The position numbers and the translations under genes were made by a program. This document shows positions 27,227 to 36,646 of a stretch of 64,000 nt of DNA, one piece after another (position 1 is the first letter of the stretch; the number at the start of each line of letters is the position of its first letter). The stretch lies in the NCBI RefSeq assembly GCF_028735875.1, contig NZ_CP117834.1, forward strand, positions 1,228,001 to 1,292,000, read 5' to 3'. Below the pieces are notes generated by a model. The model was not told where the DNA came from. It saw only the letters and a list, made by a program, of their open reading frames with translations, and made no database searches. The stretch comes from Shouchella hunanensis. GTDB lineage: Bacteria > Bacillota > Bacilli > Bacillales > Bacillaceae_D.

Positions 27227-27976
27227 ATGAGTGACCAACTGGTAAAACTAGCTATTAAGAACAATGTCGCAACGATTACCTTAAATCGACCAGAAGTAAG
27301 AAATGCTTTAAACGATGAGGCTCACGAACAACTTTATAGAGCATTTGAAGAGGCCGACGAACATAGTGAGGTTCGAGTTATTGTGTTAACAGGAAGTGGA
27401 AATGCTTTTTGTTCTGGAGCCGACTTAAAATCCATTGACCCAGATGATCTAGAAAATGTAAATTACGGAAGAATTTTAAGAGAAACGTACAATAAATTAA
27501 TTACCCTTATGGCTCATATTGGCAAACCCATTATCGCTCATATGAATGGTGTTGCCGTAGGAGCAGGTCTTAGTATCGCACTTGCCTGTGATTACCGCGT
27601 TGCAGATAAAGAAGCCAGTTTTGGTTTAGGATTTTTGAAAATAGGTCTTGTTCCTGATGCAGGAATGTCTTACTATTTACCCCGGTTAGTTGGCTATCCT
27701 AAAGCATTAGAGCTCGCTATAATGAATACCATTACTAGTGAAAAAGCATTAGAAATCGGTCTAATTAGTAGTATTGATGATATTGATACAACGATACAAA
27801 ACTGTTTGGCGCTGCCACCAACGGCTTATCGGCTAATGAAGAACAATTTCAGGGAGAGCTTCGATCATCATTTAGCAGAGCTATTAGAAATGGAAGTAAC
27901 CGCTCAACGAGAAGCTAGTGAATCAAAAGAACACCGTGTAGCTCTTGACTATTTTGTGAATAAAAGCAAGCGATAA
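27227..27976 (+). CDS. Enoyl-CoA hydratase/isomerase family protein
   Basis: 249 residues, crotonase fold. Oxyanion-hole segments are FCSGADLKSID and NGVAVGAGLSIALACDYRVA. Instead of the paired glutamates of true enoyl-CoA hydratase it has GFLKIGLVPDAGMSYYLPRL, the aspartate-type active site of PaaG-like isomerases. So isomerase activity is as likely as hydratase. AGGAGG ribosome site seven bases before the ATG. Single gene, divergent from pta. Confidence 0.85.
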   Translation: MSDQLVKLAIKNNVATITLNRPEVRNALNDEAHEQLYRAFEEADEHSEVRVIVLTGSGNAFCSGADLKSIDPDDLENVNYGRILRETYNKLITLMAHIGKPIIAHMNGVAVGAGLSIALACDYRVADKEASFGLGFLKIGLVPDAGMSYYLPRLVGYPKALELAIMNTITSEKALEIGLISSIDDIDTTIQNCLALPPTAYRLMKNNFRESFDHHLAELLEMEVTAQREASESKEHRVALDYFVNKSKR

Positions 27977-28048
27977 CGTTTCTCATTCAGTATTTATCCC
28001 TCCTTATGGTATAGTGTATAGAGAGATCGTTAGAGGAGGATTTGTACG

Positions 28049-28798
28049 ATGAATGAAGCAGCTAAAACCCTTGATGGTTGGTATGTTTTGCACGATTTTC
28101 GCAAGATCGACTGGAGCTCATGGAAGGCGGTTCCACAAAGCGAGCGAGATGGTATGATTGAGGAATTCACGTCCCTATTAAACCAATGGAGCGATACAGA
28201 AGCAAATGGTAAAGGAAGCCACGCATTGTATTCAATCGTTGGTCAAAAAGCAGATCTTATGATCATGCTTCTTCGTCCAACGATGGAAGAATTAAATCAC
28301 ATTGAGCTTGCTTTCGATAAGTCTGGACTAGCCGATTACACGCTTCCGACTTATTCGTATGTTTCTGTTGTTGAATTAAGCAACTATTTAGCAAAAGAAT
28401 CTGATGAAGATCCTTACGAAAACCCGTATGTTCGCTCACGTCTTTACCCTGAACTACCTAAATGGAAGCATGTTTGTTTCTACCCGATGGACAAACGTCG
28501 TGAAGGCAACGATAACTGGTACATGCTGCCGATGGATGAGCGTAAAGACTTAATGCGTAGCCATGGCATGATTGGGCGCAGCTATGCAGGCAAAGTAAAA
28601 CAAATCATTTCCGGTTCTGTTGGTTTTGACGACTGGGAATGGGGCGTGACATTATTTTCTGACGATGTCCTTCAGTTTAAGAAATTGGTTTATGAAATGC
28701 GTTTTGACGAAGTGTCGGCGCGTTACGGAGAGTTTGGCTCTTTCTATGTCGGCAATCTATTAGAGACAGATGCGCTCTCTAAGTATTTTCATCTATAA
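28049..28798 (+). CDS. hemQ: Coproheme decarboxylase
   Basis: 249 residues, chlorite-dismutase-like fold. HemQ turns coproheme III into haem b with peroxide in the coproporphyrin pathway of Gram-positives. The radical-forming Tyr145 (FYPMDKRR) and proximal haem ligand His172 (MRSHGMIGR) are in place. Strong AGAGGAGG ribosome site. Next to pta as in B. subtilis (ywfI). Confidence 0.95.
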   Translation: MNEAAKTLDGWYVLHDFRKIDWSSWKAVPQSERDGMIEEFTSLLNQWSDTEANGKGSHALYSIVGQKADLMIMLLRPTMEELNHIELAFDKSGLADYTLPTYSYVSVVELSNYLAKESDEDPYENPYVRSRLYPELPKWKHVCFYPMDKRREGNDNWYMLPMDERKDLMRSHGMIGRSYAGKVKQIISGSVGFDDWEWGVTLFSDDVLQFKKLVYEMRFDEVSARYGEFGSFYVGNLLETDALSKYFHL

Positions 28799-28802
28799 GT
28801 AA

Positions 28803-28838
28803 AAAGGTTCATCGCCATAGGCGATGAACCTTTCTTTT
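28803..28838. terminator. Bidirectional terminator hemQ / yidC
   Basis: AAAGGTTCATCGCC (28803-28816) pairs perfectly with GGCGATGAACCTTT (28820-28833). Confidence 0.9.
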
Positions 28839-29631
28839 ATGCACGGTCTTTTTCAACATCTTCTTTATTCAAATTCGGACGTACAATAATGAAGTAGGTT
28901 TGAACAATCATAAAGATGTTACCAATTACCCAGTAAAGCGCTAATGCTGATGGTAATGTTAATCCGGCAATGATAATCATCACAGGCATAATCCACAGCA
29001 TAATGTTCATTGGATTTGGCATTCCTTCACCTAACGGATTAGCAGGCATTTGACTCATCGACATTTTGAATTGAACAAAAGTCGTTATACCAGCAATAAA
29101 CGGAAGCACTGGGTCCATTTGTCCGAGATTAAACCAAAGGAAATCACTTTCAGGTCCTTGCCCAATCGCTTCCGTTCGCATTATCGCAAAATAAAGCGCC
29201 ATAACAATTGGAATTTGCACAAGTGCAGGTAAACAACCAGCGGCTGGATTAACGCCATGCTTTTGGTACATACCAATCATTTCTGACTGCACTTCTCGTT
29301 GTTTCTCAGGGTTCCCCTGTGCTTTTTTCATGCGCTCTTGAATTTCCTGCATTTCAGGTCTTAACGCCTGCATCGCTCGAGAACTCTTTTGTGATTTTAA
29401 CGCAAGTGGCAAGATCAGCAAACGAATCAGGATTGTTACAATGACAATCCCCCAGCCAAAATGACCTCCCGTCAAATCAGAGAAGAATTGAATTAAGAAT
29501 GACATTGGATAGACGAAAAATGAGTTCCAAAAGCCTTCAGAGTCAGCCGTTATAGGCTCGTCTATTCCACAGGCAGCTAGCACCACTGCCATAAAAAGTA
29601 AGCTTGTTGTTAAAAGAATTTTTCTTTTCAT
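28837..29631 (-). CDS. yidC: YidC/Oxa1 family membrane insertase, lipoprotein
   Basis: 264 residues. A lipoprotein signal peptide ends at LAACG. Five membrane segments follow, with the conserved arginine in [20 protein letters not shown] and a cytoplasmic hairpin ([20 protein letters not shown]). It inserts proteins into the membrane with or without SecYEG. The origin-linked spoIIIJ copy lies elsewhere, so this is probably a second paralogue like B. subtilis MisCB/YqjG (inference). The ribosome site AAAGGAGG is unusually far (14 bases) from the ATG. Confidence 0.92.
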   Translation of the reverse strand: MKRKILLTTSLLFMAVVLAACGIDEPITADSEGFWNSFFVYPMSFLIQFFSDLTGGHFGWGIVIVTILIRLLILPLALKSQKSSRAMQALRPEMQEIQERMKKAQGNPEKQREVQSEMIGMYQKHGVNPAAGCLPALVQIPIVMALYFAIMRTEAIGQGPESDFLWFNLGQMDPVLPFIAGITTFVQFKMSMSQMPANPLGEGMPNPMNIMLWIMPVMIIIAGLTLPSALALYWVIGNIFMIVQTYFIIVRPNLNKEDVEKDRA

Positions 29632-29675
29632 ACGTTTCTCTATTTCCTCCTTTGTTGTCTCACATCGCTGTTTCT

Positions 29676-29936
29676 TTAGACAACAAAGTACAGTTCATCG
29701 TCATCTTGACAGCTCTTATCTCGAAAGTACGGAATCTTCGGGCGTACGCGAGTAGTAACTGGCGACGGAGGAAGATCAATGATTCTTCCTGTATTTAACG
29801 TTTTACGAACAGGACGTTTCATCTTCACATGCATTCTGTGGAGCTTAATATTTTCATATGCTAAACAAGCAAGAATAGGAAGCAATATACCAACATGAAT
29901 CCATATAAACGATAGCTCTAGAAATAAATCAATCAT
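29676..29936 (-). CDS. Hypothetical protein with one membrane helix, 86 aa
   Basis: N-terminal helix [20 protein letters not shown], then a basic, proline-containing cytoplasmic tail ([20 protein letters not shown]) and an acidic end. The ATG is behind a strong GGAGGTGATGGAGG, which supports a real gene. No family recognised. It lies between the ABC permease and yidC. Confidence 0.6.
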   Translation of the reverse strand: MIDLFLELSFIWIHVGILLPILACLAYENIKLHRMHVKMKRPVRKTLNTGRIIDLPPSPVTTRVRPKIPYFRDKSCQDDDELYFVV

Positions 29937-30020
29937 CCTCCATCACCTCCTCCGATACCTTTTCACAATATTCCCATCTTACCATACTCACTGAGCAAGA
30001 ACAAATCCGTTTTCATGTAT

Positions 30021-31274
30021 TTATTTTTCTTTTTTAGACATCGCAAGGGCTTGTTTAATATTTTTCTTAAAGGACAACTTTCCGTACATGAGCACGCCAC
30101 CTTTGTATACACGTGCTGCAATAACATTGATAATAATTGCGCTTATGACCATGATGGCAATTAACAACGCAATCTCAACTGGAGCAATTGAACCAACGCC
30201 CACACGTAAAATTAACAGTTGAGGTGTAAAAAATGGAATGTACGAGGCCACCGTAACAAAAGGAGCATCTGGTGAACCTTGACTGAATGACACAATAAAA
30301 AATCCAATCAATGCAAGGAAAATTAACGGCTGTACAGACTGATTAACCTCTTCCGTTCGACTGACAAGAGCGCCAAGCATAGCGGCAATCCCACCAAAAA
30401 TAAAGTAGCCAAGAACAATCGATACAATCCCGTAACCTATAAGTGTTAAATCAATCACATCAGATGATAGAAACTCTGTAAGGTTTTCACCAGCAATCGT
30501 CATACCAATAACAAACGCAACAAGCAACGTAAGCAAGTTTACGACACCAGCAAGGGCAATTCCTGTTAATTTACCAAACATCTGGACAACTGGATTGACA
30601 CTTGAAACGAGTAGTTCCATCACTCGAGACGATTTCTCTGTAGCAACCTCTGTTGCAATCATTGTGCTAAAAAGAATAACAATAAAGAAAATCACATACG
30701 TAATCCCGAAGACGGTAAAAAAGGAAGCCGCGCTTTCTTCTTCACTTTCTACTGCTTCGCCCTCTTCTATTGAAAGCTGTTCAAAGGCAATTGGCTGATA
30801 AACAGCAGCAAGTTGCTCTTCGTCAATATCTAGCTCACTCGTCAACACACCTTCTTTTAATCGCTGGATCTGCTGTTCGACATCCATAGCCACTGTAGTA
30901 GAATCATTATATAAAGAAACATTTAACGAATCAGTTGTACCTGTTAGTTGCACGACCCCATCATATGTACCTTCCTCAGCTTCATTTAAAGCGTCTTCTA
31001 GAGATTGATTATCCATTAGCACAAAGGTTGTCTCTTCATCAAATTCGCTCGGTGCTGTTAAACTTTGTGCGATAATACCTGCATCTTCGCTATCATCCAC
31101 GACTGCGATCTTCGTAGCGCTATCGCCATCTCCATCCGAAAATAAATCTATAATAGTTGTAATATTCGTTAAGCCAATAATAAGAAGCATCATAAATGCC
31201 GATGATATTAAAAATGATTTCGTGCGGATTTTTGCGCTTAATGTATGTGCGACAATTGTACCGAAATTATTCAT
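30021..31274 (-). CDS. ABC-2 type transporter permease (NatB/YhaP-like)
   Basis: 417 residues. One N-terminal helix (SFLISSAFMMLLIIGLT), a large acidic extracellular domain at ~40-175, and five more helices from ~185. This is the layout of NatB/YhaP-type permeases that export Na+ or other small compounds. The ATG at 31274 follows AGGAG by six bases; an ATG two codons upstream overlaps it. It overlaps the ATPase gene by eight bases. Confidence 0.87.
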   Translation of the reverse strand: MNNFGTIVAHTLSAKIRTKSFLISSAFMMLLIIGLTNITTIIDLFSDGDGDSATKIAVVDDSEDAGIIAQSLTAPSEFDEETTFVLMDNQSLEDALNEAEEGTYDGVVQLTGTTDSLNVSLYNDSTTVAMDVEQQIQRLKEGVLTSELDIDEEQLAAVYQPIAFEQLSIEEGEAVESEEESAASFFTVFGITYVIFFIVILFSTMIATEVATEKSSRVMELLVSSVNPVVQMFGKLTGIALAGVVNLLTLLVAFVIGMTIAGENLTEFLSSDVIDLTLIGYGIVSIVLGYFIFGGIAAMLGALVSRTEEVNQSVQPLIFLALIGFFIVSFSQGSPDAPFVTVASYIPFFTPQLLILRVGVGSIAPVEIALLIAIMVISAIIINVIAARVYKGGVLMYGKLSFKKNIKQALAMSKKEK

Positions 31275-32169
31275 TTGCATCTCCTCCTACTTTGTCGATA
31301 AAGATATCGTGTAAGCTTGGTTCTTCCACTTCAAACTTACGGACAAACCCTTTGTCGGCTAGAGTGTTAAAAATCTCTTTCGCCGCGTCTTCATTCTCGA
31401 CTTGAATTTTTACACCATTCTTCGTTTCCGTATAGTGGGTGACCTGGTGCTGGTCTTTTAAGAAACTCAAATCATAATCAGCAGAAATGGAAACGGTTTT
31501 AATACCGTATCCGCGTTTAATTTCGGTTAGATTTCCTTGCAGAACGGCTTTTCCACGTTTTAACATAATAATGTCTTCACACATCTCTTCTACATTATTC
31601 ATTTGATGGCTAGAGAACACAATGGTTGTTCCTTGATCTTGAATATGTCGCACTGCTGCTTTCAACATATCCGAATTTACTGGATCAAGACCACTGAATG
31701 GTTCATCTAATATGAGCAATTCCGGCTTATGTAAGACAGCTGCGATAAACTGAATCTTTTGCTGATTTCCTTTAGAAAGCTCTTCTACCTTCTTTGTTTC
31801 ATATTCCGTCACTTTAAAACGTTCTAGCCATGAACGCATTTCATCAATAATGACATTCTTTTTCATTCCTTTTAGCTTTCCTAAATAAATCAGTTGGTCT
31901 CTAACTGTAAGCTTAGGATAGAGCCCTCTTTCTTCTGGCAAATAGCCAATAAGATTTGTGTACTTGTACGAAAGCTTTTGTCCGTTCCATGTCACCGTTC
32001 CGTTTGATGGTTCTAATAGACCAATAATCATTCGAAACGTCGTTGTTTTACCTGCGCCGTTTGCCCCGAGCATGCCAAACATTTGCCCTTTTTCTACGCT
32101 TACTGAAATACCATCCACTGCTGTATGATTTCCAAACTGTTTTTCTACGTTATCAATAATTAACGTCAT
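31267..32169 (-). CDS. ABC transporter ATP-binding protein (NatA/YhaQ-like)
   Basis: 300 residues. Walker A GANGAGKTT, signature LSKGNQQKIQ, Walker B LLILDEPFSGLDP and the switch histidine in VFSSHQMNNVEEMC. A C-terminal DUF4162-type domain follows residue ~215. It powers the permease encoded directly downstream. The substrate is not readable; Na+ export by analogy with NatAB is only a suggestion. Confidence 0.92.
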   Translation of the reverse strand: MTLIIDNVEKQFGNHTAVDGISVSVEKGQMFGMLGANGAGKTTTFRMIIGLLEPSNGTVTWNGQKLSYKYTNLIGYLPEERGLYPKLTVRDQLIYLGKLKGMKKNVIIDEMRSWLERFKVTEYETKKVEELSKGNQQKIQFIAAVLHKPELLILDEPFSGLDPVNSDMLKAAVRHIQDQGTTIVFSSHQMNNVEEMCEDIIMLKRGKAVLQGNLTEIKRGYGIKTVSISADYDLSFLKDQHQVTHYTETKNGVKIQVENEDAAKEIFNTLADKGFVRKFEVEEPSLHDIFIDKVGGDANE

Positions 32170-32516
32170 TCAGGTCATCTCCTTCTATTTTAAATTCAGC
32201 TATTCACCACATAAACGGCTATCGTTTATCAGCCTTCTTTTGTTATTACGGTTCATTTCCCATATAGGTTTCACTCTTTTAGTATCACTCCTTATTAACA
32301 CTGCAATTGAAGATGGTCATTTTGGCTTAAAAAATGAATTAGCCCTTTCTATTTTACAGACTATTCTTCTTTTTTTCTATCTTAATTCATTTTTGATCTT
32401 TTAACGAGTAGACATATTTGTAACCCTTTATTCATATGATGGAACGAACCTATATGTGGTTTAACTCGACTTCCACTAACGAACAACGTCAGTCTATCTT
32501 TGCGGAGGTGTAAGGA
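32170..32516. other. 347-bp intergenic region before cwlJ
   Basis: AT-rich, between the divergent ATPase gene and cwlJ. It holds a sigma-E-like promoter at 32412-32440. I see no reading frame or RNA structure in the rest. Confidence 0.5.
32412..32440 (+). promoter_or_regulatory. Sigma-E-like promoter of cwlJ-gerQ
   Basis: ACATATT (32412-32418), a 14-base spacer and CATATGAT (32433-32440) approximate the mother-cell sigma-E consensus. B. subtilis cwlJ is transcribed by sigma-E. Confidence 0.5.
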
Positions 32517-32948
32517 ATGGCCGTTATAAAAGCAAATTCCAGTGACATTGATGTGTTAGCACGATTAATGCGGGCAGAAGCAGAAGGAGAAGGAGAAGAG
32601 GGTATGCTCATGGCGGGGAACGTCATGGTGAACCGTACAAGAGTGAGATGTTTAGACTTTGGAGGAGTTAATAGCATTCCCGACATGGCTTATCAGTCCC
32701 CAGGTGGTTTTGAAGCTGTTCAAAAAAGCTATTTTTATCAGCGAGCTCGTGAGCGAGATAGACGTTTGGCGAGAAGGGTTATTAATGGCGAGCGGTTTTA
32801 TCCAGCTGAATTTGCTTTATGGTTCTTCCGTCCAGACGGCCCTTGTCCAGCCGAATGGTGGGGACAGTGGAACACGGGGCGTTACAAAGCACACTGCTTT
32901 TATCAACCAACACCAGCTGAATGCGAAGAAGTCTTTAATACGTTTTAA
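32517..32948 (+). CDS. cwlJ: Spore cortex-lytic hydrolase CwlJ
   Basis: 143 residues with the SleB/CwlJ hydrolase domain from ~10 onward: RLMRAEAEGEGEEGMLMAGN and VMVNRTRVRC contain the active-site glutamate region, and the C-terminal half has FALWFFRPDGPCPAEWWGQ. No signal peptide, as expected for a mother-cell coat enzyme. It degrades cortex muramic-lactam peptidoglycan in Ca-dipicolinate germination. GGAGGTG ribosome site; gerQ follows 20 bases later. Confidence 0.93.
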   Translation: MAVIKANSSDIDVLARLMRAEAEGEGEEGMLMAGNVMVNRTRVRCLDFGGVNSIPDMAYQSPGGFEAVQKSYFYQRARERDRRLARRVINGERFYPAEFALWFFRPDGPCPAEWWGQWNTGRYKAHCFYQPTPAECEEVFNTF

Positions 32949-32968
32949 GATAAAAAAGGAGTGATTAC

Positions 32969-33460
32969 ATGTACCAAAATCAGTGGCAAAATCAAGGCGG
33001 TCAACAAGGTCAAGGCAGCGGGCAGGAGCATCACCAAGGTCAGCCTATGCAAGGCCAACCCATGTATGGTCAGCAATCTATGCAACAGCAATCTCCTCAG
33101 CCTTACTTCTCCTCACAAAATTACCAGACTCCAGGCTTTGTTCAACAGCAAATGTCTGGTGTAGACGCAAGCATGTTGCCAATTGAGCAATCGTTTATTG
33201 AGAACATTTTGCGTTTAAACCGTGGCAAACTTGTAACGGTTCATCAGACATTTGAAGGCAATAGCGAATGGAATGCCCGAGTTTTTCGTGGGCGCATTGA
33301 AGAAGCTGGACGTGACCACATTATTATCGGCAATCCAGAAACAGGAGAGTATTATTTACTTTTAATGGTAAATTTAGATTTTATCACATTTGATGAGCCA
33401 ATTGACTATACATACCAATATGGGTATGAACCAAGTTTATCCCAATACTCACCTCGATAA
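32969..33460 (+). CDS. gerQ: Spore coat protein GerQ
   Basis: 163 residues: a Gln/Gly-rich N-terminal ~60 residues (repeats around QGQPMQGQPMYGQQ), then the conserved GerQ domain with MLPIEQSFIENILRLNRGK and GRDHIIIGNPETGEYYLL. GerQ is a coat protein crosslinked by transglutaminase and needed to hold CwlJ in the spore. AAAGGAG ribosome site; same operon as cwlJ. Confidence 0.93.
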   Translation: MYQNQWQNQGGQQGQGSGQEHHQGQPMQGQPMYGQQSMQQQSPQPYFSSQNYQTPGFVQQQMSGVDASMLPIEQSFIENILRLNRGKLVTVHQTFEGNSEWNARVFRGRIEEAGRDHIIIGNPETGEYYLLLMVNLDFITFDEPIDYTYQYGYEPSLSQYSPR

Positions 33461-33464
33461 CACA

Positions 33465-33496
33465 AAACACCCCCTTCTACATTGAAGAGGGTGTTT
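33465..33496. terminator. gerQ terminator, also serves ywdK
   Basis: AAAACACCCCCTTC pairs with GAAGAGGGTGTTT across a short loop. It lies between two converging genes. Confidence 0.8.
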
Positions 33497-33507
33497 CTGC
33501 TGCTTTA

Positions 33508-33882
33508 TTACAAGTGCCGCATAGCCGCAATCCCTAGCAATACCCAACCAACAATAAAAGCAAGTCCGCCAATAGGTGTAATGGCACCAAGCTTCGTTAT
33601 GCCGGTTAGCGCCATAACGTATAGGCTCCCTGAGAATAGGACAATACCAATTAAAAACGCCCAACCTGCTCCATGAACCATTTGATTGCCGAGCATTTTT
33701 AACGACAGTATTCCTACAAACAGTAAACCAATACCGTGAATCATATGATACTGTACGCCTGTCTGGTAATTTTTCAACATTCGCTCGCTAATGCGCCCTT
33801 CCAATCCGTGCGCGCCAAATGCACCAATTGCTACTGATAACGCCATGACAATCGCACCAATGAAGATAAATAATCTTCCCAT
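33508..33882 (-). CDS. ywdK: DUF423 family membrane protein (YwdK)
   Basis: 124 residues, four membrane helices. GAIVMALSVAIGAFGAHGLE and MIHGIGLLFVGIL are typical of DUF423. Function unknown. Its place next to gerQ (ywdL in B. subtilis) supports the assignment. Confidence 0.9.
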   Translation of the reverse strand: MGRLFIFIGAIVMALSVAIGAFGAHGLEGRISERMLKNYQTGVQYHMIHGIGLLFVGILSLKMLGNQMVHGAGWAFLIGIVLFSGSLYVMALTGITKLGAITPIGGLAFIVGWVLLGIAAMRHL

Positions 33883-33990
33883 TTTCTAGCACTCCTTCAC
33901 ATTCAACACTTTTCACTCTTAAATCCCCATCCGTCGCCTTCCGTCAAGCCCCATGCTATGATAGGAAAAACGAAAAATGGAGGGAATGGT

Positions 33991-34596
33991 ATGATTCGCG
34001 TTCGTCCTTATACTTTAGCTGATTTCGATGGTTTATTACAAGTCCAAAAAGAAGCATTTCCACCACCTTATCCAGCGGAGCAACTCTGGAATAAAGACGA
34101 CATCTCAGCTCATGTTGACACCTTTCCAGAAGGGGCACTTCTTGCTGAATACAATAACATAATTGTTGGTTCGGCTACATCGCTATTAACAAATGCTGCT
34201 GACCGTTCTCATTCTTGGAGTGACATAAGTGATAACGGAACCATTCGACAAACCCATGACCCTAATGGTCAGACGTTGTATGGGATTGATTTATGTGTTC
34301 GCCCGACGTATCGAAAGCTCGGGGTTGCAAAAGCCCTTTATGATGCAAGAAAAGAAACCGTGCGAACGTTACAATTGCAACGCTATGCCGCTGGTAGTCG
34401 GTTACCAGGTTACCATCACTATGCACAAACATTAGCAATAGAAGAATACGTCGAACGCGTACAAGCTGGTAAGAGAACCGACCCTGTTCTTTCCTTTATG
34501 TTAAAACAAGGGTTAACCGTTGTTCGCATTGAAAAAGATTATTTACCTGACGAGGAATCACACCATTATGGTGTAATTGTTGAATGGCGGCCTTGA
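33991..34596 (+). CDS. GNAT family N-acetyltransferase
   Basis: 201 residues from ATG 33991, behind GGAGGGAATGG; the earlier ATG at 33958 has no ribosome site. Acetyl-CoA binding is seen in IDLCVRPTYRKLGVAKALYDA. A wide family; the substrate is unknown. Single gene with a terminator. Confidence 0.82.
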   Translation: MIRVRPYTLADFDGLLQVQKEAFPPPYPAEQLWNKDDISAHVDTFPEGALLAEYNNIIVGSATSLLTNAADRSHSWSDISDNGTIRQTHDPNGQTLYGIDLCVRPTYRKLGVAKALYDARKETVRTLQLQRYAAGSRLPGYHHYAQTLAIEEYVERVQAGKRTDPVLSFMLKQGLTVVRIEKDYLPDEESHHYGVIVEWRP

Positions 34597-34611
34597 ATAT
34601 CCTGTATATGT

Positions 34612-34651
34612 AAAAAAGGCGACCATCCACTTAAGGATAATCGCCTTTTTT
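34612..34651. terminator. Terminator between GNAT and ywdI
   Basis: AAAAAAGGCGA pairs with TCGCCTTTTTT around an inner CATCC/GGATAA bulged stem. Confidence 0.85.
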
Positions 34652-34665
34652 CCAATCAATCTTGT

Positions 34666-34959
34666 CTAAAAATCAAGCAAATTGCGTTTTTCTTCTCGTT
34701 CATCTGCTTCTGTCGTTGGTTGTTTAAGTACTGGTTTTTGTGGAGCAGGCTGCACAGGAGACTGCATAGCTGGTTTTTGCGGTGCTGGTGCTTGCAGCGG
34801 TTCATCTACTTGCTGACTGCCCTTTATTACGTGACAGTAACTTTCAATAATGGAGGCTGCTTCTTTAACATCCACCCAATTGTCCCTGTTTGTCGCTCCC
34901 TTCATGTTCTCTATTTGTCGTTCCATTTGTTCAATGAGATGTTCAACTTTAATGAGCAT
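34666..34959 (-). CDS. ywdI: YwdI family protein (DUF5327)
   Basis: 97 residues. N-terminal amphipathic helix KVEHLIEQMERQIENMKGA, a short second segment ASIIESYCHVIKG, then a low-complexity tail of Pro/Gln/Ala/Lys. Length and pattern resemble YwdI; the role is unknown. AAAGGAGG ribosome site. Confidence 0.7.
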   Translation of the reverse strand: MLIKVEHLIEQMERQIENMKGATNRDNWVDVKEAASIIESYCHVIKGSQQVDEPLQAPAPQKPAMQSPVQPAPQKPVLKQPTTEADEREEKRNLLDF

Positions 34960-35023
34960 AGTGTCCTCCTTTCGAACACAGCTCTATGATAGCATGCTTC
35001 AACCGTTCAATGCGAGAGTGTGG

Positions 35024-35737
35024 CTACTTTTTAGCAGCAAGCGCTTTGTATAAGTCAGATAGAGTTGAGTAGCCAGCATGATCGGCAACCACTAGGTGCT
35101 TCACCCATAATTGAGCGGCCATATGCGCATCTGCAAGAGCATGATGACGATTCCCTACTACAATATCGTACGCATGACACCACTCTTCTAACTGTTCAAA
35201 CGACTGATGTGCTGCTGTAAGCTGCGTCAAAAAGGATGTATCAATTAATCGATGTGTGAACGTTCGACCGAGTTCATGCCATGTAGCATGCCGCATAAAT
35301 CGTCGCTCATGGGCAGCATGGTGAGCAATAAGGGTTGATGAACCAACAAACTGGTAAAATGCCAATAAAACGTCCTTTAACGCCTCTGATTGTTCTAACT
35401 CTGCCGTAGTTAACCCGGTTAGTTGTAAAATTTCTGCAGATGGGGTCCGTTTTGGCTTAATCGTTTTATAGAAATGGTCATGTAAGATTGAAGAACCTTT
35501 AATTTTCACTGCTCCGATTGAAAGAATCGAATCACCATAATCTGGCTGAAATCCACTTGTCTCTAGGTCAAAAACAACCATTGGTAGTTCATGTAGCGGT
35601 TCATCCAGCACATCCTTTTGCGCTTCCTTTTGATAATGACGAAAGCGCGCCATTTGACTTGCTTGATCGGAGTTTGAGGACGAAACACCTGAAGTAAATC
35701 GTGCCGAAATTTGCCGCATGATTGTCATTAAGTTCAT
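35024..35737 (-). CDS. DEDDh-family 3'-5' exonuclease (DnaQ/PolC-type)
   Basis: 237 residues. A ~45-residue N-terminal tail, then the exonuclease: motif I VVFDLETSG (Asp57, Glu59), motif II LIAHHAAHERRF, and motif III HHALADAHMAA with His and Asp. Third gene of the unit amtB, DUF294 protein, exonuclease (12-base gap). DUF294-exonuclease pairs recur in bacteria; a role in signalling nucleotide turnover is possible but unproven. Confidence 0.88.
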   Translation of the reverse strand: MNLMTIMRQISARFTSGVSSSNSDQASQMARFRHYQKEAQKDVLDEPLHELPMVVFDLETSGFQPDYGDSILSIGAVKIKGSSILHDHFYKTIKPKRTPSAEILQLTGLTTAELEQSEALKDVLLAFYQFVGSSTLIAHHAAHERRFMRHATWHELGRTFTHRLIDTSFLTQLTAAHQSFEQLEEWCHAYDIVVGNRHHALADAHMAAQLWVKHLVVADHAGYSTLSDLYKALAAKK

Positions 35738-35749
35738 CGTACCACACGC

Positions 35750-36646
35750 CTATTCATGACTTTGTTGAATGCCCCGATAAAACGATCGCCCTTCTCGAAT
35801 ACATGCTTTAAGAAATTTCCGCTCCTCTTTTGTAAGGTTATTCGGAAAAACATGTGTAAATGTTCCATGATTCTCTCCCCATAGCACACGTTTATTTTGA
35901 ATCTCTAAAAAAGATGCCATTACATGTTGTTCGCTTGTCATAAATGCACTTTGCTGCATACGCGCCCATGTCGATGCCGATTCAATACCTTCCTGCAATG
36001 CAAGTAATCGCATCCCATTCACATAAGGAAAAAGCACCTGTTCTTTTAAATTGATCGTCCCTTGATACTCACCATAGTTATCTTCCAGCAATTGACCAAA
36101 CCCATTCAAACCCTTAGGGATTCTACCTGTATTTTCCGTAAAGCGACTCATCGGAATGTGCCCTTTTCTTATCTCAAAAAAGAGACGTTGCTTTAGGCGC
36201 TTGAGCCACTGATCATCACCTAACACAGTCCTAGCATCAAAGAACGTTAACAAATAGCGGACATGCTCAAATTGATTCTCTTTTATCCAAAAGTTAAGTT
36301 GTTCATTCCACTCCTCATAGGATCGACACCAGCCCTTATTTGAGGCCATAACCCCTCCTGTACACCGTTCGTATCCCTTATCTTCCAGTGCTTTAACGAT
36401 CTCCTCTCCTAAAAAGAGAAAATATCGTTGACACGCTTCTTCCCCGTCGTAAATGATGCCGTGATCTTGATCTGTTTGATAAAGCTGTTCCTCTCTTCCT
36501 GCACTACCCATAAAGAAAAACGCAAAGGGAGCAGGGATTTCTCCCAGCTCCTTAATCGTTTTATCTAAAGCAACTTGCACAGCATCGTTACGTCGCTGTT
36601 CTTGCTCACATAACCGCTGCTTCATTAATTCTGACATCTCCACCAT
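35750..36646 (-). CDS. DUF294 nucleotidyltransferase (GlnD-like)
   Basis: 298 residues. The catalytic motif is MGSAGREEQLYQTDQD, with G47-S48 and the acidic pair Asp59/Asp61. A DUF294_C-type helical domain follows from ~150. It has no CBS or cyclic-nucleotide domain, which most relatives have at the N-terminus. GlnD-related enzymes modify PII proteins. The start shares one base with the amtB stop, so it is co-translated with the ammonium transporter. Its protein target is unknown. Confidence 0.82.
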   Translation of the reverse strand: MVEMSELMKQRLCEQEQRRNDAVQVALDKTIKELGEIPAPFAFFFMGSAGREEQLYQTDQDHGIIYDGEEACQRYFLFLGEEIVKALEDKGYERCTGGVMASNKGWCRSYEEWNEQLNFWIKENQFEHVRYLLTFFDARTVLGDDQWLKRLKQRLFFEIRKGHIPMSRFTENTGRIPKGLNGFGQLLEDNYGEYQGTINLKEQVLFPYVNGMRLLALQEGIESASTWARMQQSAFMTSEQHVMASFLEIQNKRVLWGENHGTFTHVFPNNLTKEERKFLKACIREGRSFYRGIQQSHE